Positions 1 to 9,368 are shown, counted from the stretch's first letter. The stretch is 40,878 bases of DNA from Vibrio sonorensis (GCF_001854765.1 NZ_LJJE01000008.1:1-40878); one strand, 5' to 3'. Numbers and translations are program-made. The notes: a model not told the origin generated them from the letters alone.

Positions 1-84
1 TTCCCTCTTTACCGACCACCATTAGAAACCTTAGCCTACGAGCTAAGTTGGTTTGATTGCATGAATATCTATCCAGTCTTATAG
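1..84 (+). CDS. C-terminal end of an unidentified protein (partial)
   Basis: Frame 1 is open from the first base to a TAG at 82-84 and reads FPLYRPPLETLAYELSWFDC followed by MNIYPVL. The stop lies four bases before a hairpin with a T-run, the usual layout for the end of a gene. Only 27 residues are visible and I do not recognise the family. The first bases end in CCACCA and briefly suggested a tRNA 3' end, but no T-arm or matching acceptor stem fits. Confidence 0.4.
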   Translation, partial: FPLYRPPLETLAYELSWFDCMNIYPVL

Positions 85-87
85 GGT

Positions 88-116
88 ATGCCGTTTATAT
101 TTCGGCATGTTTTTTT
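88..116 (+). terminator. Rho-independent terminator
   Basis: Six-base stem ATGCCG (88-93) pairs with CGGCAT (103-108) across a nine-base AT-rich loop and is followed by seven T residues. It sits just after the stop codon of the partial gene at the window start. Confidence 0.65.
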
Positions 117-833
117 ATAGAATTCGAAATCTTGAAGAGAAAAAGCCGAAATTATTGAATGCTGGTAGCTCTGGGGATGGAAGTTTAAATAATAATGAAG
201 AAACTATCGATTAAGTTGTTGAGAAAATAAATTCATACTATTTGAATAATATTTCTTCGCGGTTCATTGTAATTAAAGATGGGTTTGAGTGAGCTTCCAT
301 TTGGCTATTGAATTTAAATCGCCGGGTTTAGTCGATAGACATGATTAATTAATACACATTCTAAAAGCTCTCCCTAATAGTTTTTAGGTGAAAATCTATT
401 CGATCGTTGGTGGTTATATATCCTGCTTTATTGTTTCTGAGTGGGGATTTAGTCTGCATTTGTGTTGTTTATTTGGTTTGTTGTTTTATTATTGTTAAAT
501 ATTACAAGATTAATGTTTTGGGTAAATATTTTGTGTGATGAATGTCTATTTATCCTTGTGGCGTGGCTTTTCCCCTTGTCTGTATTGCCCTGAAAAGTGA
601 CGTTTTTTTGTTGGTAAAGTTTTAATCAATACTAAATGCAACTTTATTGCATATTTATTTTGTTAAACTGCTTTAAATCTGCGCTAATTCGACTTTTTAT
701 ACTCTGTTTGTTGCTTTTCTGTGAAATATTTGCCAAATTGAGCGCTTCGCAATTTGTCAGGAAAATAGACTGGCATGAATGGATTCAATTTTCAGACAGG
801 GCAGAAAGCTGCCAAAGCAGTAGAGGTCTGGTA
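117..833. other. AT-rich intergenic region upstream of the peptide ABC operon
   Basis: About 700 bases with no convincing gene. A short frame (107-214) reads like a hydrophilic protein C-terminus (RNLEEKKPKLL, then an Asn/Glu-rich tail) but begins inside the terminator and has no ribosome site, so it may be a remnant. The rest is T-rich. A perfect inverted repeat ATGCAA-CTTTA-TTGCAT lies at 636-652 and could be an operator or part of the promoter of the ABC operon. Confidence 0.4.
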
Positions 834-2549
834 ATGTCACTTTTAGAAGTTAAAAATCTTCGTATCGAGTACCCATCACGCCACGGGGTACATGCCGCAG
901 TTAAATCGCTCTCTTTTAATATAGAGCGAGGAGAGATTGTGGGTGTTGTTGGCGAGTCCGGCGCGGGTAAATCCACCGTTGGTAATGCTGTTATCGATCT
1001 TCTCAGTCCTCCAGGACGTATCGCTAGTGGTGATGTCTTCCTAGATGGTGAGAAAGTATCAGGTCTCTCTCCAGAAGATATGAGAAAAGTACGAGGTTCA
1101 AAAATCGGCTTTATCTTCCAAGACCCGATGACTTCACTTAACCCACTATTTACTGTTGAACAGCAGCTTAAAGAAACTATCCATGCCAATATGGACGTTT
1201 CAGATCAACAAGCCTATGAGAGAGCACTCTCTCTGATGAATCAAGTGGGTATTCCACAACCTGAAAACCGACTAAAACAGTATCCTCACCAGTTCTCTGG
1301 CGGCATGCGTCAACGTGTGGTTATTGCTATTGCTCTTGCTGGTGAGCCTGATCTTATCATCGCCGATGAGCCTACTACCGCGTTGGATGTATCGATTCAG
1401 GACCAGATCCTTAATCTAATTCGCGAGTTGTGTGTAAAGAACAACGTAGGTTGCATGTTAGTGACACACGATATGGGTGTCGTTTCTAATGTGACTGACC
1501 GAGTGGCGGTGATGTATCGAGGTGATTTGGTTGAGTTTGGACCAACGGCGAAAGTTCTGGGTGACCCAGACCACGCCTATACTCGCAGCTTGATTTCTGC
1601 GGTGCCTCGTTCGGATAGGAAGCTCGATCGTTTCCCATTGGTGAGTTATATCGAAGAAGCCCACGAAATGGAGCCTCTTGACGTTAAGAACCACTGGTTA
1701 GGACAAAGCCAAGACCACCGTGAATACACGGGCTCATTGTTGAATGTAGAAAACGTCAACTTGAAGTTTGTTACCAAAGACTCATTGTTTGAGAGCCGTC
1801 GCGAATATGTACAGGCATCCAACAATGTGAGTTTTGAAGTTTTTGAAGGTGAAACCTTTGGCCTCGTAGGTGAATCTGGTTCGGGCAAATCAACCATTGC
1901 CCGAGTGATCGCTGGTTTATACCAACCAAATTCTGGAAAAGTGACATTTGAAGGTATCGACCTGACTTCTTTAAAATCTGAAAAAGAGCGTCGCCCACTG
2001 CGCCGCCAAATGCAGATGGTGTTCCAGAACCCTTACACTTCGATGAACCCTCGAATGAAAATTTTCGACATCATCGCAGAGCCTATTCGTTTCCATAAGT
2101 TGACTAAGAACGAGTCTGAAACGCGTCAGATTGTTCATGACCTTCTTGATCACGTCGGCTTAGGAAAGATGGCGGGTGTGAAGTATCCACATGAGTTCTC
2201 TGGCGGTCAGCGTCAGCGTATTTCTATCGCTCGTGCGTTGGCCACTCGTCCTCGTTTACTGATTTGTGATGAACCTACATCCGCTTTGGATGTATCGGTT
2301 CAAGCTCAGATCCTCAATCTTCTTAAAGACCTGCAGGACGAGCTCAATCTCACTATGCTGTTTATCAGCCATGACCTGCCTGTTATTCGTCAAATGTGTG
2401 ACCGAGTGGGCGTGATGCAAATGGGTACTTTGTTAGAAGTTGCACCGACAGAGCAACTGTTTAACACACCTCAGCATGAATACAGTAAACAGTTAATTTC
2501 CCTTATGCCTGAATTTACTGGCTTAAGAGAAGACTTAAAAACGGCGTAA
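834..2549 (+). CDS. Peptide ABC transporter, fused double ATP-binding subunit (DppD-DppF type)
   Basis: 571-residue protein with two complete ABC ATPase domains in one chain, as in YejF and GsiA. It powers import of di/oligopeptides or similar solutes from the cytoplasmic face. Domain 1 has Walker A GESGAGKST at residues 40-48, signature SGGMRQR at 155-161 and Walker B ending DEPT at 178-181. Domain 2 has Walker A GESGSGKST at 346-354 and signature SGGQRQR at 456-462. The open frame extends back to 636, but that stretch reads as hydrophobic non-homologous sequence. ATG 834 is preceded by AGAGG at a good distance and begins MSLLEVKNLRIEY, the normal start of this family. It is the first gene of a four-gene operon with its binding protein and permeases. 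The substrate cannot be told from sequence. Confidence 0.92.
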   Translation: MSLLEVKNLRIEYPSRHGVHAAVKSLSFNIERGEIVGVVGESGAGKSTVGNAVIDLLSPPGRIASGDVFLDGEKVSGLSPEDMRKVRGSKIGFIFQDPMTSLNPLFTVEQQLKETIHANMDVSDQQAYERALSLMNQVGIPQPENRLKQYPHQFSGGMRQRVVIAIALAGEPDLIIADEPTTALDVSIQDQILNLIRELCVKNNVGCMLVTHDMGVVSNVTDRVAVMYRGDLVEFGPTAKVLGDPDHAYTRSLISAVPRSDRKLDRFPLVSYIEEAHEMEPLDVKNHWLGQSQDHREYTGSLLNVENVNLKFVTKDSLFESRREYVQASNNVSFEVFEGETFGLVGESGSGKSTIARVIAGLYQPNSGKVTFEGIDLTSLKSEKERRPLRRQMQMVFQNPYTSMNPRMKIFDIIAEPIRFHKLTKNESETRQIVHDLLDHVGLGKMAGVKYPHEFSGGQRQRISIARALATRPRLLICDEPTSALDVSVQAQILNLLKDLQDELNLTMLFISHDLPVIRQMCDRVGVMQMGTLLEVAPTEQLFNTPQHEYSKQLISLMPEFTGLREDLKTA

Positions 2550-2642
2550 TTCGCCAACCAATTCTGGACGTGTTGTCCGGGTATATAAACAGACGCAAAC
2601 ACAACAATTAGGGATGAAATTCCCGCATAAGGAGTTATGCAG

Positions 2643-4262
2643 ATGAGTATGAAAACCAAGATTGCAGTCGCGGTAGCAGTAGTGGCTGTTGGTGGTATTT
2701 ATCTTTCTTCTCAATCAAAGAAAGAAACAGAAGTTGCACCAGAAGCAGCAAAAGTTGTTCAAGAAGCTGCTCAAGAAGTAGCGATTAAAGTTGCTTACGA
2801 TGCAGACCCTGTTTCCCTTGACCCGCAAGAACAGCTTTCTGGCGGTACTATGCAGCTTTCGCACATGGTATTTGATCCACTTGTTCGCTTTACGCAAAAG
2901 ATGGAATTTGAGCCACGTCTTGCTGAATCTTGGGAACGTGTTGATAACGAAACTATGCGTTTCAAACTACGTGAAGGCGTTAAGTTCCACTCTGGTAATG
3001 AGTTGACTGCTGACGATGTGGTTTGGACGTTTGACCGTCTGAAAAAATCTCCAGACTTCAAAGGTATCTTCGCGCCACTTGTTTCTCTAACTAAAGTGGA
3101 CAACTACACTGTTGAAATTAAAACCGATGGTACATACCCACTGGTAGAAAACGTAGCGACTTACATCTTCCCAATGGACAGCAAGTTCTACACTGGTACA
3201 ACAGAAGATGGTAAAGACAAAGCAGAGCTAGTGAAGCACGGTAACTCTTTTGCTTCTACGAATGTATCTGGTACTGGTCCATTCGTTGTTAAGTCTCGTG
3301 AGCAAGGCATCAAGGTTGAGTTTGAGCGCTTTGACGATTACTGGGATAAGCAATCTCCAGGTAACGTAGACAAGCTAACGCTTGTTCCAATCAAAGAAGA
3401 CGCAACTCGTGTTGCTGCGCTACTGTCTGGCGACGTAGACATGATTGCTCCTGTTGCTCCTAACGACTACAAGCGTATCAAGAGTGCAGACAAAGTGGAT
3501 CTGTTCACTATGCCTGGTACTCGTGTAATCACGTTCCAGCTTAACCAAAACAGCAACCCAGCGCTAAAAGACGTACGCGTTCGCCAAGCAATCGTTCACG
3601 CGATCAATAACGAAGGTATTGTTGAGAAAATCATGCAAGGTGCTGCTACAGCGGCGGCTCAGCAAAGCCCAGTAGGCTATGCTGGTTACAACGAAAACCT
3701 TAAGCCGCGTTTCGACCTTGAAAAAGCGAAACAGCTGATGAAAGAAGCGGGCTACGAGAATGGTTTCTCACTTTCTATGATGGCGCCAAACAACCGTTAC
3801 GTTAACGATGACAAGATTGCACAAGCTGCAGCAGCAATGCTTTCTAAGATTGATATCAAAGTTGATCTTAAGACGATGCCTAAAGCGCAATACTGGCCTG
3901 AGTTCGATAAGTGTGCGGCAGACATGCTAATGATCGGTTGGCACCCAGATACTGAAGATTCAGCGAACTTCACTGAGTTCCTAGCGATGACGCGTAATGC
4001 TGACACTGGTAAAGGTCAGTACAACTGTGGTCACTACTCAAATGCCGCTATTGATAAGGCGATCATGGAGTCTAACTCTGAGACTGACCTTGCAAAACGT
4101 AGTGCTTCTCTGAAGCAAGTTGAAGCAACACTATACGAAGAAGCAGCGTTTGTTCCTCTACACTGGCAAGATCCTTCTTGGGCAGCGAAGAGCAACGTAG
4201 AAATCGGTCCAATCGTAAACGGTATGAACTTCCCGTACTTCGGTGACCTAGTAGTGAAATAA
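2643..4262 (+). CDS. Peptide ABC transporter substrate-binding protein (SBP family 5)
   Basis: 539-residue extracytoplasmic solute-binding protein of the DppA/OppA family. The family hallmark region FKLREGVKFHSGNELTADDV and the following DVVWTFDRLK are present, as is the segment VRQAIVHAINNEGIVEKIM. AAGGAG at 2629-2634 is best spaced for ATG 2643 (two residues after the first possible ATG at 2637). The N-terminus has a hydrophobic segment (IAVAVAVVAVGGIYL) but neither a lipobox nor an obvious signal peptidase site. An Ala/Glu-rich linker of about 30 residues follows, so the protein may stay anchored to the inner membrane by an uncleaved segment. It lies between the fused ATPase and the permeases, and probably delivers peptides to them. 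Confidence 0.9.
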   Translation: MSMKTKIAVAVAVVAVGGIYLSSQSKKETEVAPEAAKVVQEAAQEVAIKVAYDADPVSLDPQEQLSGGTMQLSHMVFDPLVRFTQKMEFEPRLAESWERVDNETMRFKLREGVKFHSGNELTADDVVWTFDRLKKSPDFKGIFAPLVSLTKVDNYTVEIKTDGTYPLVENVATYIFPMDSKFYTGTTEDGKDKAELVKHGNSFASTNVSGTGPFVVKSREQGIKVEFERFDDYWDKQSPGNVDKLTLVPIKEDATRVAALLSGDVDMIAPVAPNDYKRIKSADKVDLFTMPGTRVITFQLNQNSNPALKDVRVRQAIVHAINNEGIVEKIMQGAATAAAQQSPVGYAGYNENLKPRFDLEKAKQLMKEAGYENGFSLSMMAPNNRYVNDDKIAQAAAAMLSKIDIKVDLKTMPKAQYWPEFDKCAADMLMIGWHPDTEDSANFTEFLAMTRNADTGKGQYNCGHYSNAAIDKAIMESNSETDLAKRSASLKQVEATLYEEAAFVPLHWQDPSWAAKSNVEIGPIVNGMNFPYFGDLVVK

Positions 4263-4272
4263 TCACACTACT

Positions 4273-4302
4273 TAGCTGGCATCCCTTTGGGGATGCTAGC
4301 TA
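4273..4302 (+). promoter_or_regulatory. Intercistronic hairpin after the binding-protein gene
   Basis: A 13-pair stem (TAGCTGGCATCCC at 4273-4285 with GGGATGCTAGCTA at 4290-4302, one G-T wobble) with a four-base loop lies ten bases after the binding-protein stop. Only a short T-run follows (4307-4311). Such structures between binding-protein and permease genes commonly cause partial termination or protect the upstream mRNA, giving more binding protein than permease. That role is inferred here. Confidence 0.6.
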
Positions 4303-4420
4303 TGACTTTTTGGTGCTTAGCCTTGTTTCAGTCGGGTTAGGTGCCATTTTTAAGACTGAAAAACTATAAAAAGTTGCCAGTTTGGCAGACTGAAATCTAT
4401 GGAAAGTTAAGGGGCAAGGA

Positions 4421-5398
4421 ATGTTTTCGTTTCTGGTCAAGCGCCTGTTTCAGGCACTGATAGTGATGTTTGTGATCAGTTTAGTGGCGTTTGCCATTCA
4501 GGATAACCTGGGTGACCCATTACGTGAGCTTGTCGGTCAGTCGGTATCCGAAGCCGAGCGCCAAGCGCTCCGTGACGAGTTGGGCCTGAATGATCCCTTC
4601 ATTACAAAATACACGCGCTTTGTAGGCAACGCGCTACAAGGCGATTTAGGCACGTCTTATTTCTTCAAACGACCAGCAGTAGAAGTTATTCTCGACAAGT
4701 TGGTAGCCACATTAGAGCTGGTGTTTGGTGCCACGTTGATCATTATTTGTTTATCCATCCCACTTGGGGTGTATTCCGCTATTCATCCAAAAAGCTTTTT
4801 TACTAAAGTGGTGATGGCGATGAGTAGTATCGGTATCTCGATTCCGGTCTTTTTGACGGCCATTATGTTGATGTACGTTTTCTCAATCGAGTTAAATTGG
4901 CTGCCATCTTACGGGCGAGGGGATACGGTTAATTTATTGGGTTGGGAGTCTGGCTTCTTCACCCTAGATGGTTTGTCTCACCTTGTTCTACCTTGTATTG
5001 CACTGGCTTCTATCATGTTGCCACTGTTTATCCGACTAGTACGCTCTGAGATGTTAGAAGTACTCAGCTCTGAATACATTAAATTCGGTAAAGCAAAAGG
5101 CTTAGCGCTGAACAAAATTTATTACCAACACGCGCTAAAAAATACCATGTTGCCAGTCCTAACGGTGGGTGGTGTGCAAATTGGTACCATGGTGGCTTAC
5201 ACCATTTTGACCGAGACGGTTTTCCAATGGCCGGGAACTGGTTTCCTCTTCCTAGAAGCGATTAACCGTGTTGATACACCGCTGATCACTGCGTATGTCA
5301 TTTTTGTAGGACTTATCTTTGTGGTGACAAACACCATTGTCGATCTGCTATATGGCATTATTAACCCAACGGTTAACCTAACTGGAAAAGGAGCGTAA
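4421..5398 (+). CDS. Peptide ABC transporter permease (DppB family)
   Basis: 325-residue inner-membrane permease. It opens with the family-typical MFSFLVKRLFQALIVMFVIS. About six membrane segments are visible. The EAA loop that contacts the ATPase is EYIKFGKAKGLALNKIYYQH around residues 216-235. AAGGGG precedes ATG 4421. The stop is two bases before the start of the second permease, so the two are cotranscribed and probably form a heterodimeric channel. It is separated from the binding-protein gene by a 158-base spacer containing a strong hairpin. Confidence 0.92.
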   Translation: MFSFLVKRLFQALIVMFVISLVAFAIQDNLGDPLRELVGQSVSEAERQALRDELGLNDPFITKYTRFVGNALQGDLGTSYFFKRPAVEVILDKLVATLELVFGATLIIICLSIPLGVYSAIHPKSFFTKVVMAMSSIGISIPVFLTAIMLMYVFSIELNWLPSYGRGDTVNLLGWESGFFTLDGLSHLVLPCIALASIMLPLFIRLVRSEMLEVLSSEYIKFGKAKGLALNKIYYQHALKNTMLPVLTVGGVQIGTMVAYTILTETVFQWPGTGFLFLEAINRVDTPLITAYVIFVGLIFVVTNTIVDLLYGIINPTVNLTGKGA

Positions 5399-5400
5399 TC

Positions 5401-6339
5401 ATGAGTCAGACAAATACAGCTCCATCTCGTTGGGAGCGCTTTAAACAATCAGATTTTATGTACTACTTCTTGCGCGACAAAGTGGCGATGACCAGTTTTG
5501 CCGTGTTTATGATGTTCTTGGTGTTGGCACTATCAGCGCCGCTTATCGCTCCTAGTGATCCATACGATTTATCGTCCATCGATATTATGGATGCAGAGCT
5601 TCCTCCGTCGTGGATGGATGGGGGCAACGAGAATTTTGCACTGGGAACCGATGAACAAGGGCGCGATATTCTATCGACGATTCTTTACGGTTCACGTTTA
5701 TCACTAACTATCGGTTTCCTAGCAGTAGGCTTGCAGCTTATCCTGGGTATCGTGATTGGACTATCAGCGGGTTACTTTGGTGGCCGCATCGATAGCTTCT
5801 TAATGCGCTTTGCTGATGTGCAGCTATCTTTCTCGACCATGATGGTGGCGATCATTGTATCGGCAATCTTTAAAGCCAGTTTTGGTAGTGATTTTTACAG
5901 CCAGTATGCGGTAGTCATGTTGGTCGTGATCATTGGTGTCGCGGAATGGCCTCAGTATGCGCGTACCATTCGCGCATCGGTACTCGCAGAGAAGAAGAAA
6001 GAGTATGTCGAAGCAGCGAGAGTGATGGGCTTTAAGGCTCCTAGAATCATGTTCCGTCATATACTCCCTAACTGCCTGTCGCCAATTCTAGTTATTTCTA
6101 CAGTTCAGGTAGCAAATGCTATTATGTCAGAAGCGGCACTTTCGTTCCTTGGCTTGGGATTACCGGTGGATCAGCCATCACTTGGCGCTCTGATTAGTAT
6201 TGGATTTAACTATATCTTCTCAGGAGCGTGGTGGATTACGGCTTTCCCTGGCATTGTACTAGTAACTTTGGTTCTTGTTATCAACTTACTAGGTGACTGG
6301 CTAAGGGATGTATTTAATCCAAAAATCTATAAAGGGTGA
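5401..6339 (+). CDS. Peptide ABC transporter permease (DppC family)
   Basis: 312-residue inner-membrane permease, partner of the preceding DppB-type protein. It has the typical DppC N-terminal cytoplasmic segment and first helix, the motif FALGTDEQGRDILSTILYGS after the first helix, and an EAA loop EYVEAARVMGFKAPRIMFRH. GGAG in the end of the upstream gene serves as ribosome site. It is the last gene of the operon and is followed by a Rho-independent terminator. Gene order (fused ATPase, binding protein, B, C) indicates a complete importer with no separate second ATPase. Confidence 0.92.
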   Translation: MSQTNTAPSRWERFKQSDFMYYFLRDKVAMTSFAVFMMFLVLALSAPLIAPSDPYDLSSIDIMDAELPPSWMDGGNENFALGTDEQGRDILSTILYGSRLSLTIGFLAVGLQLILGIVIGLSAGYFGGRIDSFLMRFADVQLSFSTMMVAIIVSAIFKASFGSDFYSQYAVVMLVVIIGVAEWPQYARTIRASVLAEKKKEYVEAARVMGFKAPRIMFRHILPNCLSPILVISTVQVANAIMSEAALSFLGLGLPVDQPSLGALISIGFNYIFSGAWWITAFPGIVLVTLVLVINLLGDWLRDVFNPKIYKG

Positions 6340-6379
6340 TCTAACCCCAAGATTTTAAAAACAATTTCTATTTAAACTA

Positions 6380-6408
6380 AGAGCCGTACGTATTACGGCT
6401 CTTTTTTT
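6380..6408 (+). terminator. Rho-independent terminator of the peptide ABC operon
   Basis: Nine-pair stem AGAGCCGTA (6380-6388) with TACGGCTCT (6394-6402), five-base loop, then a run of T residues to 6408. Confidence 0.85.
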
Positions 6409-6477
6409 GCATTAAAATAAGATCTGGTGTGAAGGTCGAAAAACCGTCACTAACATGTCAAGGTTTGAATTAAACGA

Positions 6478-7425
6478 ATGGATGTCACTATGGCAGTATG
6501 GCCACGAAAACCTTTTTTGGCATTGCTTGCGATATCAGCTATCGCTTCTGTATCTATGCCAGCGACAGCCGATGATTTTTTGTGTGATGCGACACAAGCA
6601 TCTTCAAGTGAGTTACCAATACTTGATGCCTCATGTCCAATTGGTAAAGGACTGTGGGGCAAACAAGCGCCTGCGGCAAATGTAAAAACGTTTTGGATCC
6701 AATGTGGTATGTTTTCGAAACCCCTGCCACTTGATAAAGCAAAGCCACTTTACAAACAGATCAAAACTGATGTGTGGGCGAAGCCCGAGAAGAAAGGTTA
6801 TCGCTGTCTAATTGGACCTTATGATTCGGTTGAGATGGCAAGAAAAGATCTGAAAGGCGTCAACACTGTTGCGGGGTATGAAAAAGCCTTTATTCGTCAG
6901 GTTGTTGGTAAAGAGTCAAAACAAGGTAAATCCGCGCCTAAATCGGCCGCAAAACCCGTTTCTAAACCGGCCAAACCAGCAGCGAAAAAAGTAGCATCTG
7001 CAAAAGCACCAGTTGTGCCTAAACCGCAAAAAACGACGGTTATTACACCGCCACAAACGAATAGCACAGCGTTGAAGGGAGCGATTGCTGATTTTGATGT
7101 TAGTATTCGTCGGAGTACTGAAATTGCTGGAGTAAGCTACTCAATACCCTATTTTATGCACGGCAAAGAACAGTTCTATATGGAGCATGGTTTGCCATGG
7201 AATCGCATGGATTACAATGAAGCAAACCTTACTTGTAAGGCAATGGGAAAGCGCTTGCCGAGTTCTGCAGAGTGGCAACAACTATTAGAGTCTGATGCAA
7301 TGACCAAAGAAAAATGGCCGATGCACTTGCCCTATTGGGGGCTTAATAAAGTGGGGTTGTTTACCAGCGGTAAGGTTAACCAACTTAAAGGAACGTCTCT
7401 GCTGAACATTATGTGTGTTCAATAA
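6478..7425 (+). CDS. Secreted SPOR-domain protein with a formylglycine-generating-enzyme-like C-terminus
   Basis: Up to 315 residues. An N-terminal signal peptide (KPFLALLAISAIASVSMPATA, cleavage near residue 31) sends it to the envelope. Residues about 70-143 (VKTFWIQCGMFSKPLPLDKA through GYRCLIGPYDSVEMARKDLK) look like a SPOR domain, a fold that binds denuded septal peptidoglycan. A Lys/Pro/Ala-rich linker follows (about 144-200). The C-terminal 80 residues contain YNEANLTCKAMGKRLPSSAE, the signature of the FGE-sulfatase/SUMF1 fold, but the domain is far shorter than a full enzyme, so catalysis is unlikely. Either ATG 6478 or ATG 6490 could be the start; neither has a good ribosome site. 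It is a single gene with its own terminator. A cell-division or wall-associated role is inferred from SPOR only. Confidence 0.75.
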   Translation: MDVTMAVWPRKPFLALLAISAIASVSMPATADDFLCDATQASSSELPILDASCPIGKGLWGKQAPAANVKTFWIQCGMFSKPLPLDKAKPLYKQIKTDVWAKPEKKGYRCLIGPYDSVEMARKDLKGVNTVAGYEKAFIRQVVGKESKQGKSAPKSAAKPVSKPAKPAAKKVASAKAPVVPKPQKTTVITPPQTNSTALKGAIADFDVSIRRSTEIAGVSYSIPYFMHGKEQFYMEHGLPWNRMDYNEANLTCKAMGKRLPSSAEWQQLLESDAMTKEKWPMHLPYWGLNKVGLFTSGKVNQLKGTSLLNIMCVQ

Positions 7426-7444
7426 GGGGTAGATCGCAGATACG

Positions 7445-7474
7445 AAGGCCGAGCGCAAAGCTCGGCCTTTTTTT
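7445..7474 (+). terminator. Rho-independent terminator
   Basis: Ten-pair stem AAGGCCGAGC (7445-7454) with GCTCGGCCTT (7460-7469), loop GCAAA, then T residues to 7474. It ends the SPOR-domain gene. The lipoprotein gene on the other strand stops at 7476, just beyond it. Confidence 0.88.
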
Positions 7475-7475
7475 G

Positions 7476-9161
7476 TTATTTCACTTTTTGCAGTATTGAT
7501 GGTTGACCGTCAGTTGAGCCGTCAGGGTTCATCTTAACGCGGATCAGCAAACCTTCATCCCAGTTTTTACCTGCAGGTTGGTATTCCCATTTAACGTAAA
7601 ACTGATTGCCACAAATATTGCCTGGTCGGTAGCCGTCCATATCACAGAAGCGAACTAGGCTATTAAGTTCGGTTAGTGTTGCTTTCGATTCACGCCCAGC
7701 TTGGTTAAACCACCAGTAGTCGATATTTGCTAAATCAGCGTAACTATGTGTTTCCTTAGTAATATCGGTCGCGACACCAGATTGACACTCCTGGCCTGTA
7801 GTTGTAAGCCCCGACTGGTCAAAAGCAAAGTTCATTGTCGCTGTTTGACCATCGTTACAGATCTGAGTCTGTTGCCAGTTACCAGTGAAATCGACGTAAC
7901 GGTCACTTTGACCCTCTTCAAGTGGGTAGAAGAATCCAACGCGCTCTGTTGTGCGGTTGACTGAGCATGTATTGCTGGTGTCGTTACAATCATTGCCGAC
8001 TAATTGCTCTTTTTCTACGATTTCAGTGTAAATACCAGTAACCGGGTCGTATGAGCCAGACTTGGTCTCTTTAACCCAAGGATTTGAACCGTCGCCATCT
8101 TTTCTCAGTTTTGCTTTAGTGTAGTGGTTAAGCTGTTGGACATTCGTTGCAGAGAAAGGAAGCATTTTTCCTTCAGCGTCCCAACTAAAGGTTTTATCTG
8201 TAGTTTGAACCGTCTCTGGGTTGAGAAGCATATATTTAAAGCCGTAGGACAACGTGTAGTGAACGTTTGGTGTAACGGTGCAACCACCACTGTGTGAGCC
8301 GCCTGCAACAATACAGTTGAGGTAGCTTTCTGCCAAAGTTTCAGACAAGTTGCCGTCGTTGGAACCACGTAATACCTTTAGCGCGTCGCTATTTAACTGA
8401 TAGTCGAAAAACACCATGCCACGAGTCTGATTAAATAGATCAGTTGGTAGCATTTTATCGGCGTGTACGTAGGTATAGTTATCCTTCGTTTGGTACTGGG
8501 TGACATCAATATAGCGAACTTTTTGTCCGTCGCGCTTTGCAAATGGGTTAGCGCTATCCGCACCGCGAGTCATAGCACCAAAAGCGTTTACCATATGGTT
8601 AAGTGCCGCTTCCTCAGTGACGGGTGTGCTGTTAATGAGAGAGTGATTTAAGAATGTGTTTACGCTGGCACGATCATTTAAGTCAATATCTTTAATTAGC
8701 GCAGCAATCGCTGGGTCATCAAGTGACTGTAGCTTTGTCGGGATGGTTAGCACTTCGTCGCTGCTTGAACCGTACTTGTTATCAAGCGATTGAAGAAGAA
8801 TCGCGAGGTTCAGCGCACGGGCGTATTTGCCGGCAGCTTCAAAAGGGGTAAGCACATCTCGGTTAGAAGCAGCGCCAATTTTTAACCCTTTTGCTCCGCC
8901 TAAGTAAAAGGTCACCGTATCATCTTGATGAGCAGAAAACTCACCGAGAGAGTTGGTAGTGCCACTTAAACCAGAGCTAGTGGAGTAGTAGATACCTTCA
9001 ACCGCAGCATCGATAAACCGGTTTGTTTGGGGTTTACCAGCAGGGGTAGATGGTTGTGTAGCTGGGGTGGATGGTTGTGCAGCAGGCGTGGACCCACTAC
9101 CGCCATTACAACCAGATAATGCAACTGCAATAGTTGCAGCCAATAGGCTCAATTTTTTCAC
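7476..9161 (-). CDS. Large putative outer-membrane or periplasmic lipoprotein, function unknown
   Basis: 561 residues if read from GTG 9161. AAGGAAG lies at a good distance upstream and the protein then begins VKKLSLLAATIAVALSGC, a classic lipoprotein signal with the lipidated Cys at residue 18. An upstream ORF start at 9182 would put the ribosome site inside the coding region. After the Cys come Gly/Ser residues and three Thr/Pro-rich heptads (TPAAQPS, TPATQPS, TPAGKPQ; residues 25-45) that make a flexible tether. Next comes a region resembling the N-terminal part of other Vibrio surface lipoproteins (FIDAAVEGIYYSTSSGLSG, TNSLGEFSAHQDDTVTFYLG). The rest is rich in Asp, Asn, Thr and paired Cys (for example NDCNDTSNTC), suggesting an oxidised exported domain. 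I do not recognise a catalytic motif. Confidence 0.8.
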   Translation of the reverse strand: MKKLSLLAATIAVALSGCNGGSGSTPAAQPSTPATQPSTPAGKPQTNRFIDAAVEGIYYSTSSGLSGTTNSLGEFSAHQDDTVTFYLGGAKGLKIGAASNRDVLTPFEAAGKYARALNLAILLQSLDNKYGSSSDEVLTIPTKLQSLDDPAIAALIKDIDLNDRASVNTFLNHSLINSTPVTEEAALNHMVNAFGAMTRGADSANPFAKRDGQKVRYIDVTQYQTKDNYTYVHADKMLPTDLFNQTRGMVFFDYQLNSDALKVLRGSNDGNLSETLAESYLNCIVAGGSHSGGCTVTPNVHYTLSYGFKYMLLNPETVQTTDKTFSWDAEGKMLPFSATNVQQLNHYTKAKLRKDGDGSNPWVKETKSGSYDPVTGIYTEIVEKEQLVGNDCNDTSNTCSVNRTTERVGFFYPLEEGQSDRYVDFTGNWQQTQICNDGQTATMNFAFDQSGLTTTGQECQSGVATDITKETHSYADLANIDYWWFNQAGRESKATLTELNSLVRFCDMDGYRPGNICGNQFYVKWEYQPAGKNWDEGLLIRVKMNPDGSTDGQPSILQKVK

Positions 9162-9368
9162 AATATTCACTTCCTTTAACAACAGAAATTTTATTCATAA
9201 AAATGAAGTGAATGGAATTTTAGTGATACTGACTGATTATTCAATACGTCGCATTCCAGTATGATGAACTGTTGCGCGATATATACGAATTATTTTGTGA
9301 TTTTATGGATATATTGACTATTTATGCGAGATTTGTTGCACAATACTATGCTTTGCTTGCTTTTATAC

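Noticed and set aside
1..21. Possible tRNA 3' end (ends in CCACCA)
   Set aside because: The preceding bases do not give a T-arm, and the acceptor sequence would not match a known tRNA; an open frame with stop and terminator fits better.
107..214. Short frame MFFYRIRNLEEKKPKLL... ending in an Asn/Glu-rich tail
   Set aside because: It starts inside a terminator hairpin, has no ribosome site and no recognisable family; at most a remnant.
8105..8368. Second minus-strand frame inside the lipoprotein gene
   Set aside because: A shadow of the intact lipoprotein frame with no ribosome site; no frameshift is needed.
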